From a virus, in the IMG/VR virus record IMGVR_UViG_3300029267_001488, positions 1 through 37,546 of that record: a stretch of DNA of 37,546 bases; one strand, 5' to 3'. The notes beneath the pieces were generated by a model that made no database searches, was not told the origin of the DNA, and saw only the letters and a list, made by a program, of their open reading frames with translations. How positions within the stretch are numbered: position 1 is the stretch's first letter; every line of letters starts with the position of its first letter. The position numbers and the translations under genes were made by a program. Below are positions 6,267-11,842 of the stretch, one piece after another.

Positions 6267-6551
6267 ATGAAACCAATAAAGACGAAAATGTTTGAAGTGC
6301 CTATAATGTTTGAGTTAATAAAAATACATAATGGACAAATACACACGGGGGAATGGTTGAATTTAGTTCCTATACGGTTCAAGACGCAGGCGCATAAGAA
6401 CATGACGAATATATTGGATTTTTTTAAGGACCAAGAGGTAACAGAGAAATTAAGGGAAAAGGTTATACATTCATTTCAAGATATATTAGAGGAAGAAATT
6501 ATGGTGGGTCATTTAACACCAGAAGGATGGAATTTAGAAAGGAGCAACTGA
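6267..6551 (+). CDS. Unknown 94-residue protein
   Basis: ATG 6258 overlaps the upstream stop but sits directly against the AGGAG; ATG 6267 has that site at nine bases and is preferred. The protein mixes strands and a helical C-terminal half (KLREKVIHSFQDILEEEIM). The final bases overlap the next start by one base. Function unknown. Confidence 0.5.
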   Translation: MKPIKTKMFEVPIMFELIKIHNGQIHTGEWLNLVPIRFKTQAHKNMTNILDFFKDQEVTEKLREKVIHSFQDILEEEIMVGHLTPEGWNLERSN

Positions 6552-6961
6552 TGAATGATAAATTAATGGTTCCAAATTTAGCAGAAACAATACGTGATCG
6601 AGTGAGAGGATTTATTTTTGATGCAATTCCAGATGATCAAATAGATAAGATGATTGAGAAGGAATACAAGACATTTTTTGAAACTCGTTATGAGAAGGAT
6701 TACAACGGTAGGGATAAAAAAGATAAACCACTTCCTTCGTATTTTGAAAAGATGGTACAAGAGGAAATGATGAAGCAAATGGATGAGGCGGTTAAATCAG
6801 TAATCCAAAAGAAGGTTAGTGAATTGGAGCAAGAATGGGAAGAGGATTTTCCAAGACTGCTTGGACCATTAGTTGAAAAACTTGCTCCATCGGCGTTGCA
6901 ATCAGTTATAGGGGTTATTGTGAGTAGAACATTGGAATCGTTAAGGCAAAATACATATTAA
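6551..6961 (+). CDS. Unknown helical protein, 136 residues
   Basis: ATG 6551 follows AAAGGAGCAACTG and overlaps the upstream stop; an in-frame ATG at 6527 lacks a site. The protein is almost wholly helical and acidic (SVIQKKVSELEQEWEEDF), with a more hydrophobic end (LQSVIGVIVSRTLESL) that might touch membrane or form a bundle. No known domain. Confidence 0.5.
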   Translation: MNDKLMVPNLAETIRDRVRGFIFDAIPDDQIDKMIEKEYKTFFETRYEKDYNGRDKKDKPLPSYFEKMVQEEMMKQMDEAVKSVIQKKVSELEQEWEEDFPRLLGPLVEKLAPSALQSVIGVIVSRTLESLRQNTY

Positions 6962-6974
6962 AGGAGATGAAATT

Positions 6975-7262
6975 ATGTATACCCAAGTAGGTAGTTGTCC
7001 TCATTGTGGTGCACCAATTTATTCACCAAGTGTTTGGCATGGAATTACACCGCCACCGCCCACATATTCATGCGCTTGTGTTCCTCAATCAAAAGTAGTG
7101 ACAACGACAAACACCATACGAATAGATAATGATATTAAGGGTTTGGGCGAAATACAAAAGAATATAGAGGATAAAATAGGCAAAGAAAATATGGATATTA
7201 TTTTTAATGCCCAAACTATTAAGAGCGACAAGATTAATTTCAAAATGGCAGAAATTAAATGA
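6975..7262 (+). CDS. Zinc-binding protein with polyproline loop
   Basis: 95 residues. CPHC at 8-11 and CAC at 33-35 form a probable zinc site around a loop with ITPPPPTY. The C-terminal half is a charged helix pair. Good ribosome binding site (AAGGAGATGAAATT). No family recognised. Confidence 0.5.
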   Translation: MYTQVGSCPHCGAPIYSPSVWHGITPPPPTYSCACVPQSKVVTTTNTIRIDNDIKGLGEIQKNIEDKIGKENMDIIFNAQTIKSDKINFKMAEIK

Positions 7263-7486
7263 CATTTAAAGAAATACAAATAGCATTTATGATACTCGTT
7301 CTAAGATACATCCAAACGGGTAGGTTAAACAACATAGAGAGGATCGAAGTGGATGATTTAATAGAGGATTTAGAAAAGATGTTAAATGATAAGAATGCGG
7401 ATAAAAAGATAGAGGAATGTAGGAAGCATATAGAGGCGACAGTTGAGATAAATAGAATTTTAAAAGAGAAGGGAATAGTGAGATGA
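7259..7486 (+). CDS. Unknown 75-residue helical protein
   Basis: ATG overlaps the upstream stop (AAATGA); the ribosome binding site is weak, so coupling is likely. Predicted helices throughout (IQIAFMILVLRYI, then acidic IEVDDLIEDLEKML). The first helix is hydrophobic enough to be buried or membrane-associated. No known domain. Confidence 0.45.
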   Translation: MTFKEIQIAFMILVLRYIQTGRLNNIERIEVDDLIEDLEKMLNDKNADKKIEECRKHIEATVEINRILKEKGIVR

Positions 7487-7692
7487 AAGATGAAGCATTG
7501 AGGTTATGTGATTGTATTATAATTTATTTAACAGAAGAGGATTTTCCAGACAGCGCGGTAGAGTTTATTGATAGTGTAGAGAAGAAGACAATAAGTATAA
7601 GGGACTGGGTGGAGAAAAACAATCACGCCACAGAGAACCAGATAATTGCATTGGAGAATATGTTAGAAGGTGTGGAGAGATGGCTTAAATAA
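7483..7692 (+). CDS. Unknown 69-residue helical protein
   Basis: Starts by ATGA overlap, with AAGGG upstream. Helical and acidic, with a short CDC near the N-terminus (residues 9-11). It resembles small phage accessory proteins of unknown role. No motif supports a function. Confidence 0.45.
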   Translation: MKDEALRLCDCIIIYLTEEDFPDSAVEFIDSVEKKTISIRDWVEKNNHATENQIIALENMLEGVERWLK

Positions 7693-7703
7693 AGGGGAAT
7701 AGT

Positions 7704-7907
7704 ATGGGAAAGTATTTTGAAATAGAGGGTTGCAAAGGCTGTAAGTTTTTTTATACTAAACTCACCAACGATCACAATATTAAAGACTATTGTGAGTTGG
7801 AAAAACAATATATTAAAGGAAAATATGAAGTCTGCCCTTATAAGTATAAGAAAGCATATGTTTATAAGGAAGGCGATAGATATATGGCTGTGGAGGTAAA
7901 TAAATAA
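7704..7907 (+). CDS. Small cysteine-motif protein
   Basis: 67 residues with GCKGCKF (C10, C13) and later C30 and C44 (VCPY), a four-cysteine set suited to one zinc ion. Rich in Tyr and Lys. Start after AAAGGGGAATAGT. The next gene begins on its stop codon. Role unknown. Confidence 0.5.
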   Translation: MGKYFEIEGCKGCKFFYTKLTNDHNIKDYCELEKQYIKGKYEVCPYKYKKAYVYKEGDRYMAVEVNK

Positions 7908-8068
7908 TGCACATAATAAGTAGAGATATTTGGATGGATAATAATCCATTTGAGGAAGTAGATAAATGCCCACGATGCGGTGGCACTAATTTAGTAATAG
8001 AAACCCAGGGAGGGTTTGATGGTTGGGTATTCTGTGACGACTGCGACCTCTGGTGGTTTGAAATTTAA
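7907..8068 (+). CDS. 53-residue zinc ribbon
   Basis: ATG 7907 overlaps the previous TAA by one base; TGGAGG lies 15 bases upstream. The protein has CPRCGG (residues 21-26) and CDDC (43-46), an almost minimal zinc ribbon with aromatic strands between (GGFDGWVF), ending LWWFEI. It fits the DksA/TFIIS-like ribbon shape only loosely. Confidence 0.55.
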   Translation: MHIISRDIWMDNNPFEEVDKCPRCGGTNLVIETQGGFDGWVFCDDCDLWWFEI

Positions 8069-8100
8069 CAATATCCAATCACATTAAGGGGCACAATAAA

Positions 8101-8169
8101 ATGCACTTTAGTAATAAAAACAATAGGTTGATAAAAATAAAGTACGCGTTTAGAGAAAGGGAGAAATGA
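8101..8169 (+). CDS. Possible 22-residue basic peptide
   Basis: ATG 8101 with AAGGGG ten or more bases upstream; 22 basic residues (MHFSNKNNRLIKIKYAFRER...) overlapping the next start by ATGA. It may be a leader that couples translation to the metallopeptidase-like gene rather than a functional protein. Confidence 0.3.
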   Translation: MHFSNKNNRLIKIKYAFREREK

Positions 8170-8513
8170 AACCAATAATTATACGAAACGAAACCATACT
8201 GAGACTATTTTCAATATTTATGAAAATAGACGGCATCACTCTTTTTCCATTTATATTCATAATAAAAGACCCACCCAAAACTCTCCTTAACCATGAGACT
8301 ATACACTTCATTCAAGCGAAGGAAACCTTTATAATACCCTTCTATATCATTTATCTTTTTGATTTTATTAAACATTATATAAAGTACAGGGACACAAACA
8401 AAGCATACCATCTTATTCGATTTGAGCGTGAGGCATACGCCAACCAATTTGATGATCTTTACTTAAACCGCAGACAGAAACACAATTGGAGGAAATACAA
8501 TTATGTTAATTAA
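8166..8513 (+). CDS. Small HExxH protein (putative metallopeptidase)
   Basis: 115 residues. HETIH at 43-47 is the zincin HExxH motif; FEREAYAN at 86-93 offers a downstream glutamate as third zinc ligand, the spacing seen in minimal gluzincins. Two hydrophobic stretches (TLFPFIFII at 25-33, IIPFYIIYLFDF at 56-67) suggest membrane association. I recall a family of very similar small proteins in Bacteroidetes genomes with 'NHERIH..QQ.E' and 'FEREAY'. Its coding strand is G-poor, unlike the upstream genes. Substrate unknown. Confidence 0.55.
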   Translation: MKPIIIRNETILRLFSIFMKIDGITLFPFIFIIKDPPKTLLNHETIHFIQAKETFIIPFYIIYLFDFIKHYIKYRDTNKAYHLIRFEREAYANQFDDLYLNRRQKHNWRKYNYVN

Positions 8514-8528
8514 TAAAGGAGATACAAT

Positions 8529-8687
8529 ATGAAGAGTAAAGAAATCAGACGAGAGGAAGCAATATTAAGACAAAACAATAGAGATAAACTCTCACCACAG
8601 CAACAGTTGAAAATAATAAAGGAAAGAAGAGGTAACTCAGATAAAGAAATACAAAGATTACAAAAACAAATAAAGGACAGTAAATGA
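8529..8687 (+). CDS. 52-residue charged helical protein
   Basis: ATG 8529 after AAAGGAGATACAAT. The protein is nearly all K, R, E, Q and N (EIRREEAILRQNN-like helices) and would form a long polar helix or coiled coil. It ends by ATGA overlap with the next gene. Function unknown. Confidence 0.5.
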   Translation: MKSKEIRREEAILRQNNRDKLSPQQQLKIIKERRGNSDKEIQRLQKQIKDSK

Positions 8688-8911
8688 AACTCCCCATTTG
8701 CACCATTTGCAATAAACCCATTGATAAACTCACCTCTCAATACGACATCCTTAACCAACAACATATCTATGCTGCACACTGTCATAACGAAATAGAAATA
8801 ACCATCATACCAGATCTCCTATTAGAAAGAGCAACACACATCACAATAACTAAAGCATTCAAAAAGACAAGGAAGGAAATATGCCAAGAAATAAAGAAAC
8901 TATACTCATAG
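8684..8911 (+). CDS. Cysteine/histidine zinc-binding protein
   Basis: 75 residues with CTIC at 6-9 and a later AAHCH (residues 30-34), a likely Cys3His or Cys2His2 zinc site, then a helical basic C-terminus. Overlaps both neighbours. Unknown role. Confidence 0.5.
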   Translation: MKLPICTICNKPIDKLTSQYDILNQQHIYAAHCHNEIEITIIPDLLLERATHITITKAFKKTRKEICQEIKKLYS

Positions 8912-9078
8912 CATGCGCAGAACAACTAAGAGGGATCACAGACCACCGGGCTGGAGAACAATGGATTACTTGCCCAATATGTAAAGATACCTACTGCACA
9001 TGGAGACACGCACTCAACAACATCTGTCCCCTATGCGAACTAAAACAATATGAAAAAGAAAACAACACCCTCTGGTAA
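8881..9078 (+). CDS. Zinc-ribbon protein, last gene of the left block
   Basis: 65 residues. CPIC (31-34) and CPLC (50-53), with a further C39, form a zinc ribbon. Start after AAGGAAAT inside the upstream gene (31-base overlap). It is the last gene before the 1.1-kb non-coding region and is followed directly by a G-depleted tract. Confidence 0.55.
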   Translation: MPRNKETILIACAEQLRGITDHRAGEQWITCPICKDTYCTWRHALNNICPLCELKQYEKENNTLW

Positions 9079-9345
9079 AACATATCCTCTCCCATCCCCC
9101 TATTCCTCTCTACTCAAATACCAATACATCCCTTTAAAGAAAACAAACCATACAAAACCACACAATTACTTTAGTATCCTCAATACATTATCCCCTTTTT
9201 AAGCATACCATAAAGCATACAATATTCTTCCCCATCACTCTCCTCCTCTCTCACCCCATCCTTTCTACCCCCTACCTTTACATCTAATCCTACTTATATC
9301 CTTCCTTTCCCTAACACTTTCAACCCTTTATACCTTCTCTATGAC
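9079..9345 (+). terminator. G-depleted, C-rich tract: candidate Rho-dependent terminator
   Basis: For about 265 bases after the last gene of the left block the plus strand has almost no G, while C and T runs abound (CCTCTCCCATCCCCC, CTCTCCTCCTCTCTCACCCC). An unstructured, C-rich, G-poor RNA immediately downstream of a translated operon is the hallmark of rut sites for Rho. No intrinsic hairpin plus U-run is seen here. Other explanations are replication-linked strand bias or a protein-binding tract. Confidence 0.45.
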
Positions 9346-9354
9346 CCAGTGCGG

Positions 9355-9495
9355 TATAATGAGAACCAATAGAGAAATAGAAGGAAAACCCACATGGAGA
9401 CACATACAGATACGGTTTCCAGTCAATACCTTAGAGAGATACCCAGCATAAAGACCCCCAAATTATATTTAGTAGAATATATACTTAGCATATAA
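9355..9495 (+). CDS. Possible 33-residue micro-gene with its own -10 box
   Basis: TATAAT stands at 9355-9360. An ATG at 9394, with AAGGA at 9381-9385, opens 33 codons ending in TAA at 9493-9495 (METHTDTVSSQYLREIPSIK...). There is no good -35 element and no homology to lean on. The coding part is 9394-9495; the interval given includes the promoter-like box. It could equally be non-coding leader before the repeats. Confidence 0.22.
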
Positions 9496-9628
9496 GAATA
9501 ATAGTTATCCCACAGAGAACCCTTGATTAAAAATATACGGGGGTTGATACTTTTTTTTAATATGACAGATAAACCCACTATATATGTATGGCGTTATTGC
9601 ACAAGCATTAAGCATACCAACCATACCG

Positions 9629-9748
9629 ATTATAATTTTATAATGGGTATGGGATAGGTTTATAATTTTATAATGGGGGCATTATAATTTTATAATGGGT
9701 ATGGGATAGGTTTATAATTTTATAATGGGGGCATTATAATTTTATAAT
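9629..9748. repeat. 52-bp tandem repeat carrying five AT-rich iteron boxes (candidate origin or control region)
   Basis: A 52-bp unit (9629-9680) is repeated exactly at 9681-9732, followed by a partial third copy. Each unit carries two copies of TTATAATTTTATAATGGG; the box is near-palindromic (TTATAA, TT, TTATAA). Box starts are at about 9630, 9660, 9682, 9712 and 9734, so spacing alternates 30 and 22 bases, close to three and two helical turns. Such phased iterons flanked by a perfect dyad are typical of replication origins, partition sites or repressor arrays. No initiator gene is adjacent. Confidence 0.75.
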
Positions 9749-9764
9749 GCACATCCATGTGCAT
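9747..9764. repeat. Perfect dyad directly after the iterons
   Basis: ATGCACAT-CC-ATGTGCAT: 8-bp arms with a 2-bp centre. It abuts the last iteron box, so it likely belongs to the same protein-binding or origin structure. Too tight a loop for a stable RNA hairpin, so a dimeric protein site is likelier. Confidence 0.6.
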
Positions 9765-9779
9765 AGTAGTAAAGACAAC

Positions 9780-10010
9780 TAGGCTCCCCTCACCAGCCCA
9801 GGGTATGGGCACTTGAGTAAAACAGACACCAAAGGGCATAGGGGGGTATGGATCCTTCAGCCGCAGGATTTGGAAAGGGTAGGGGGGTCCTCCTCACAAA
9901 TTACAGCCCAAATACAGGGCCACCCGATTCCGCACCTTCTGAGGCCACTCCTATCCGACTGCGCTCACATATTGAGGTGACCCTGAGGCGCAGAGTGAAA
10001 ATGATAATCC
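9780..10010. other. GC-richer, hairpin-dense non-coding segment
   Basis: This stretch is visibly richer in G and C than the surrounding genome and holds several inverted repeats: GCCC-agggtat-GGGC (from 9797), ATCCT-tcagccgc-AGGAT (around 9851-9869), GCCC-aaataca-GGGC (around 9906) and TGCGC...GCGCA (around 9958-9993, closed by TCA/TGA). Two G-run motifs (GGGCATAGGGGGGT, AGGGTAGGGGGGT) lie between them. No open frame of note. It could be a structured RNA or an origin or packaging element. Confidence 0.4.
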
Positions 10011-10086
10011 ACATTTAGGCCATATAATAACCATACCCTAACCACACTTTAGCCACAACTCAGCCAGCCCACCCTCAGGAGAAATA

Positions 10087-10190
10087 CCATTAATAGTATC
10101 CCACAGATACCATTCCACGGTATCCGGTGGTTGAGTATTAAAAATATTCCTATTAATAGGCATGAAACCCTTCCATTAATGGGCATGAAT
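10087..10190. promoter_or_regulatory. Palindromic operator-like sites
   Basis: CCTATTAATAGG (10149-10160) followed by CATGAA, and CCATTAATGG (10173-10182) followed by GCATGAA, are two perfect palindromes sharing a downstream motif and centred 23 bp apart. A third half-match (CCATTAATAG) is at 10087-10096. The ATTAAT core with two-turn spacing suits a dimeric repressor, perhaps one of the two RHH proteins in this window. They lie 45-140 bases before the next open frame. Confidence 0.45.
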
Positions 10191-10225
10191 GTCAACACGG
10201 TGCATAAAGATTGACATGGGTATAA

Positions 10226-10675
10226 ATGTGTAATAGTGTTTGGGATATGAGGAGGGCATACCACACCACAGTACAGGCAAGACATCTCATGTGTGACCTA
10301 CACGCCTGTGAACTCCACCATAAATACTTTAGTAATGAGTTATATATTAGAAACCTCCTTCTTTATGCGGCTCGATGTGGCAGTATGTTAGTCCGAGGCC
10401 ATGAGACTCATATTATAGATGGCATCCAGGGCGTCCAATGCACCATCATTAGTGATCTTGGTTATATAACCCTCTGCACCATCCCAATTGACAAATATGC
10501 CACCTGTGACGTATACTCCTACTCCCAAAAACACCATCCCACTCGCTGCATGGATCATATAATAGGCTCCCTTCAATCCACATTGCCAGTGATTTATGAG
10601 ATAAATCGAGGGCGAGCCATTGACCTTCTCCGCAATTGTGATGATGTTTGCGAAGAGAATATGCCCCTCAACTAA
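10226..10675 (+). CDS. Doubtful His/Cys-rich ORF, 149 residues
   Basis: A 149-codon open frame, long for chance in this DNA, encoding a protein rich in His and Cys (HACELHHKYF, SQKHHPTRC) with no recognised family. TTGACA at 10211-10216 lies just before the first ATG, so if it is a promoter the real start must be downstream, e.g. ATG 10247 or 10289; none has a clean ribosome binding site (GAGGAGGG at 10249-10256 is poorly placed). Its base composition (C above G) differs from most plus-strand genes but matches the flanking non-coding DNA. Either a divergent accessory gene or a non-coding region with a chance frame. Confidence 0.35.
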   Translation: MCNSVWDMRRAYHTTVQARHLMCDLHACELHHKYFSNELYIRNLLLYAARCGSMLVRGHETHIIDGIQGVQCTIISDLGYITLCTIPIDKYATCDVYSYSQKHHPTRCMDHIIGSLQSTLPVIYEINRGRAIDLLRNCDDVCEENMPLN

Positions 10676-10759
10676 CCATAACGGCTTGATAATAAACGGT
10701 GAGCATAGATGTAGTGTATGGTATGTGCGATATAATGTTATAAAAAATTTATATAACGG

Positions 10760-10788
10760 TTGACTGGATACGGTTATAGTGTTATAAA
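10760..10788 (+). promoter_or_regulatory. Sigma70-type promoter of the deazaguanine operon
   Basis: TTGACT at 10760-10765, a 17-base spacer, and TATAAA at 10783-10788: the best-matching promoter read in the window. Transcription would begin near 10795 and produce a leader of about 245 nt before the RHH gene at 11042, covering a small ORF and a long stem-loop. Confidence 0.65.
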
Positions 10789-10841
10789 AATATAAGATTA
10801 TAATGGTTCATTGTAAACAAGAAATAATGAGAGGGGACTTC

Positions 10842-10955
10842 ATGAGAGGTGACGACTCACACGGGCTTGGATACCAAAGGTATCACATTGAGAACTGTAA
10901 ACATGCTCATGACATGCAGTTTGTCCGCAAGTACCCCACACGTCAGGTGCGGTAG
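10842..10955 (+). CDS. 37-residue leader ORF of the deazaguanine operon
   Basis: ATG 10842 follows GAGAGGGGACTTC. It encodes 37 residues, polar with several His (MRGDDSHGLGYQRYH...), ending TAG at 10953-10955, just before the leader stem-loop at 10974. It could be a small protein or a regulatory leader peptide whose translation affects folding of the downstream leader. No homology recognised. Confidence 0.35.
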   Translation: MRGDDSHGLGYQRYHIENCKHAHDMQFVRKYPTRQVR

Positions 10956-10973
10956 GTGGGTGTAACGCTGGTC

Positions 10974-11028
10974 CTCTTCTAAATAGGGAAGGGATAAACC
11001 TGACTCCCCTTTTATTATTTAGAAAGAG
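10974..11028 (+). promoter_or_regulatory. Leader stem-loop before the RHH-folE operon
   Basis: CTCTTCTAAATA (10974-10985) pairs with TATTTAGA-A-AGAG (11016-11028), 12 bp with one bulged A. Inside it a second stem, GGGA with TCCC (about 10986-10989 and 11005-11008), can form. The 3' arm ends next to the purine-rich ribosome binding region (GAGAGG and AGGGG, 11026-11038) of the gene starting at 11042. The arrangement suits translational control or a ligand-sensing leader. I could not match it to the preQ1 or THF riboswitch consensus by eye. Confidence 0.5.
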
Positions 11029-11041
11029 AGGTTAGGGGAAA

Positions 11042-11260
11042 ATGAATGAGGGAACCACAATTCATATAACACCTGAGAATCGTCAGGCATTGAAATTAGA
11101 GAGTGTGAAGAGAAACATCACAATGCAAACATTAGCGAATGAAATAATCGCTTCATTTTTTAACGCCAATCCTGTTGTGCTACCAAAAACAATGGAAGAA
11201 CTCTACCCAGATACTGGTAGTGATGTGGCAATGAAAACCGAAACACCAGTGGAGGAATAA
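11042..11260 (+). CDS. Ribbon-helix-helix (CopG/Arc-type) protein
   Basis: 72 residues. 'TTIHITPENRQALKLESVKRN' and the following TMQTLANEIIASFF give a beta strand and two helices with the RHH pattern; the C-terminal 25 residues are acidic and flexible. RHH proteins bind DNA as dimers. As first gene of the operon, one base before folE, it is probably its autoregulator, possibly acting at the ATTAAT palindromes upstream. The start is set by AGGGG/GAGAGG upstream. Confidence 0.62.
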   Translation: MNEGTTIHITPENRQALKLESVKRNITMQTLANEIIASFFNANPVVLPKTMEELYPDTGSDVAMKTETPVEE

Positions 11261-11842
11261 ATGGCTGATTATGAAGAGAATATGGCAATTGATTTAAGTG
11301 ATATGGAACAATATATAAAGGATATGTTATTTTGTATAGGAGAGGACCCCAAGAGGGAAGGTTTATTAGAGACCCCACGGCGTGTACTGAAGAGTTGGAG
11401 GGAGTTATATAGCGGATATGGACTTGACCCATCGTCTATCCTTAAGACCACCTTTGCCGATGGTGCTTGCAAGGAAATGGTCATATGCAGGGATATAGAC
11501 TATTTTAGCATGTGTGAGCATCATATTCTACCATTTTACGGCAGAGTCCATATTGGGTATATTCCAAACAGTCGTGTTGTGGGGTTATCTAAACTCCCTC
11601 GTTTAGTTGAAGTGTTTTCCAGACGCCTGCAAATACAGGAGAAAATGACCGCCCAAATTGCTGACACTTTAATGGAAGTATTGCAACCCAAAGGCTGCAT
11701 GGTCATTGTAGAGGGAAAACATATGTGTATGATGGCAAGAGGTATAAAGAAACAAAATTCCATTATGACCACTTCAGCCATAAGAGGCGATTTTGAAAAG
11801 GCACAGGTAAGAGAGGAATTTTTAAATTTAATTAAATTATGA
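11261..11842 (+). CDS. folE: GTP cyclohydrolase I (FolE)
   Basis: 193 residues, full length for type IA FolE. It converts GTP to 7,8-dihydroneopterin triphosphate, the first step of both folate and 7-deazaguanine synthesis. Visible hallmarks: GEDPKREGLLETPRRV at 27-42, the zinc and active-site segment SMCEHHILPF (C85, H88), IGYIPNSRVVGLSKLPRLV at 98-116, QEKMTAQIADTL at 126-137 and the second zinc cysteine in HMCMMARG (C156). Strong ribosome binding site (GGAGGAATAA). In this operon with DpdA- and QueD-like genes its role is almost surely supply of deazaguanine precursor, not folate. Confidence 0.97.
   Translation: MADYEENMAIDLSDMEQYIKDMLFCIGEDPKREGLLETPRRVLKSWRELYSGYGLDPSSILKTTFADGACKEMVICRDIDYFSMCEHHILPFYGRVHIGYIPNSRVVGLSKLPRLVEVFSRRLQIQEKMTAQIADTLMEVLQPKGCMVIVEGKHMCMMARGIKKQNSIMTTSAIRGDFEKAQVREEFLNLIKL

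Noticed and set aside
9629-9748. CRISPR array
   Set aside because: The repeated unit is 52 bp, abuts itself without unique spacers and consists of AT-rich near-palindromes; it is a tandem repeat, not repeat-spacer.
10049-10285. Minus-strand 78-residue frame in the non-coding region
   Set aside because: No ribosome binding site, crosses the palindromic operators, and the composition is not protein-like.
10974-11040. preQ1 or THF riboswitch before folE
   Set aside because: The stem-loop exists, but the preQ1-I/II and THF consensus bases cannot be placed by eye; reported only as a structured leader.
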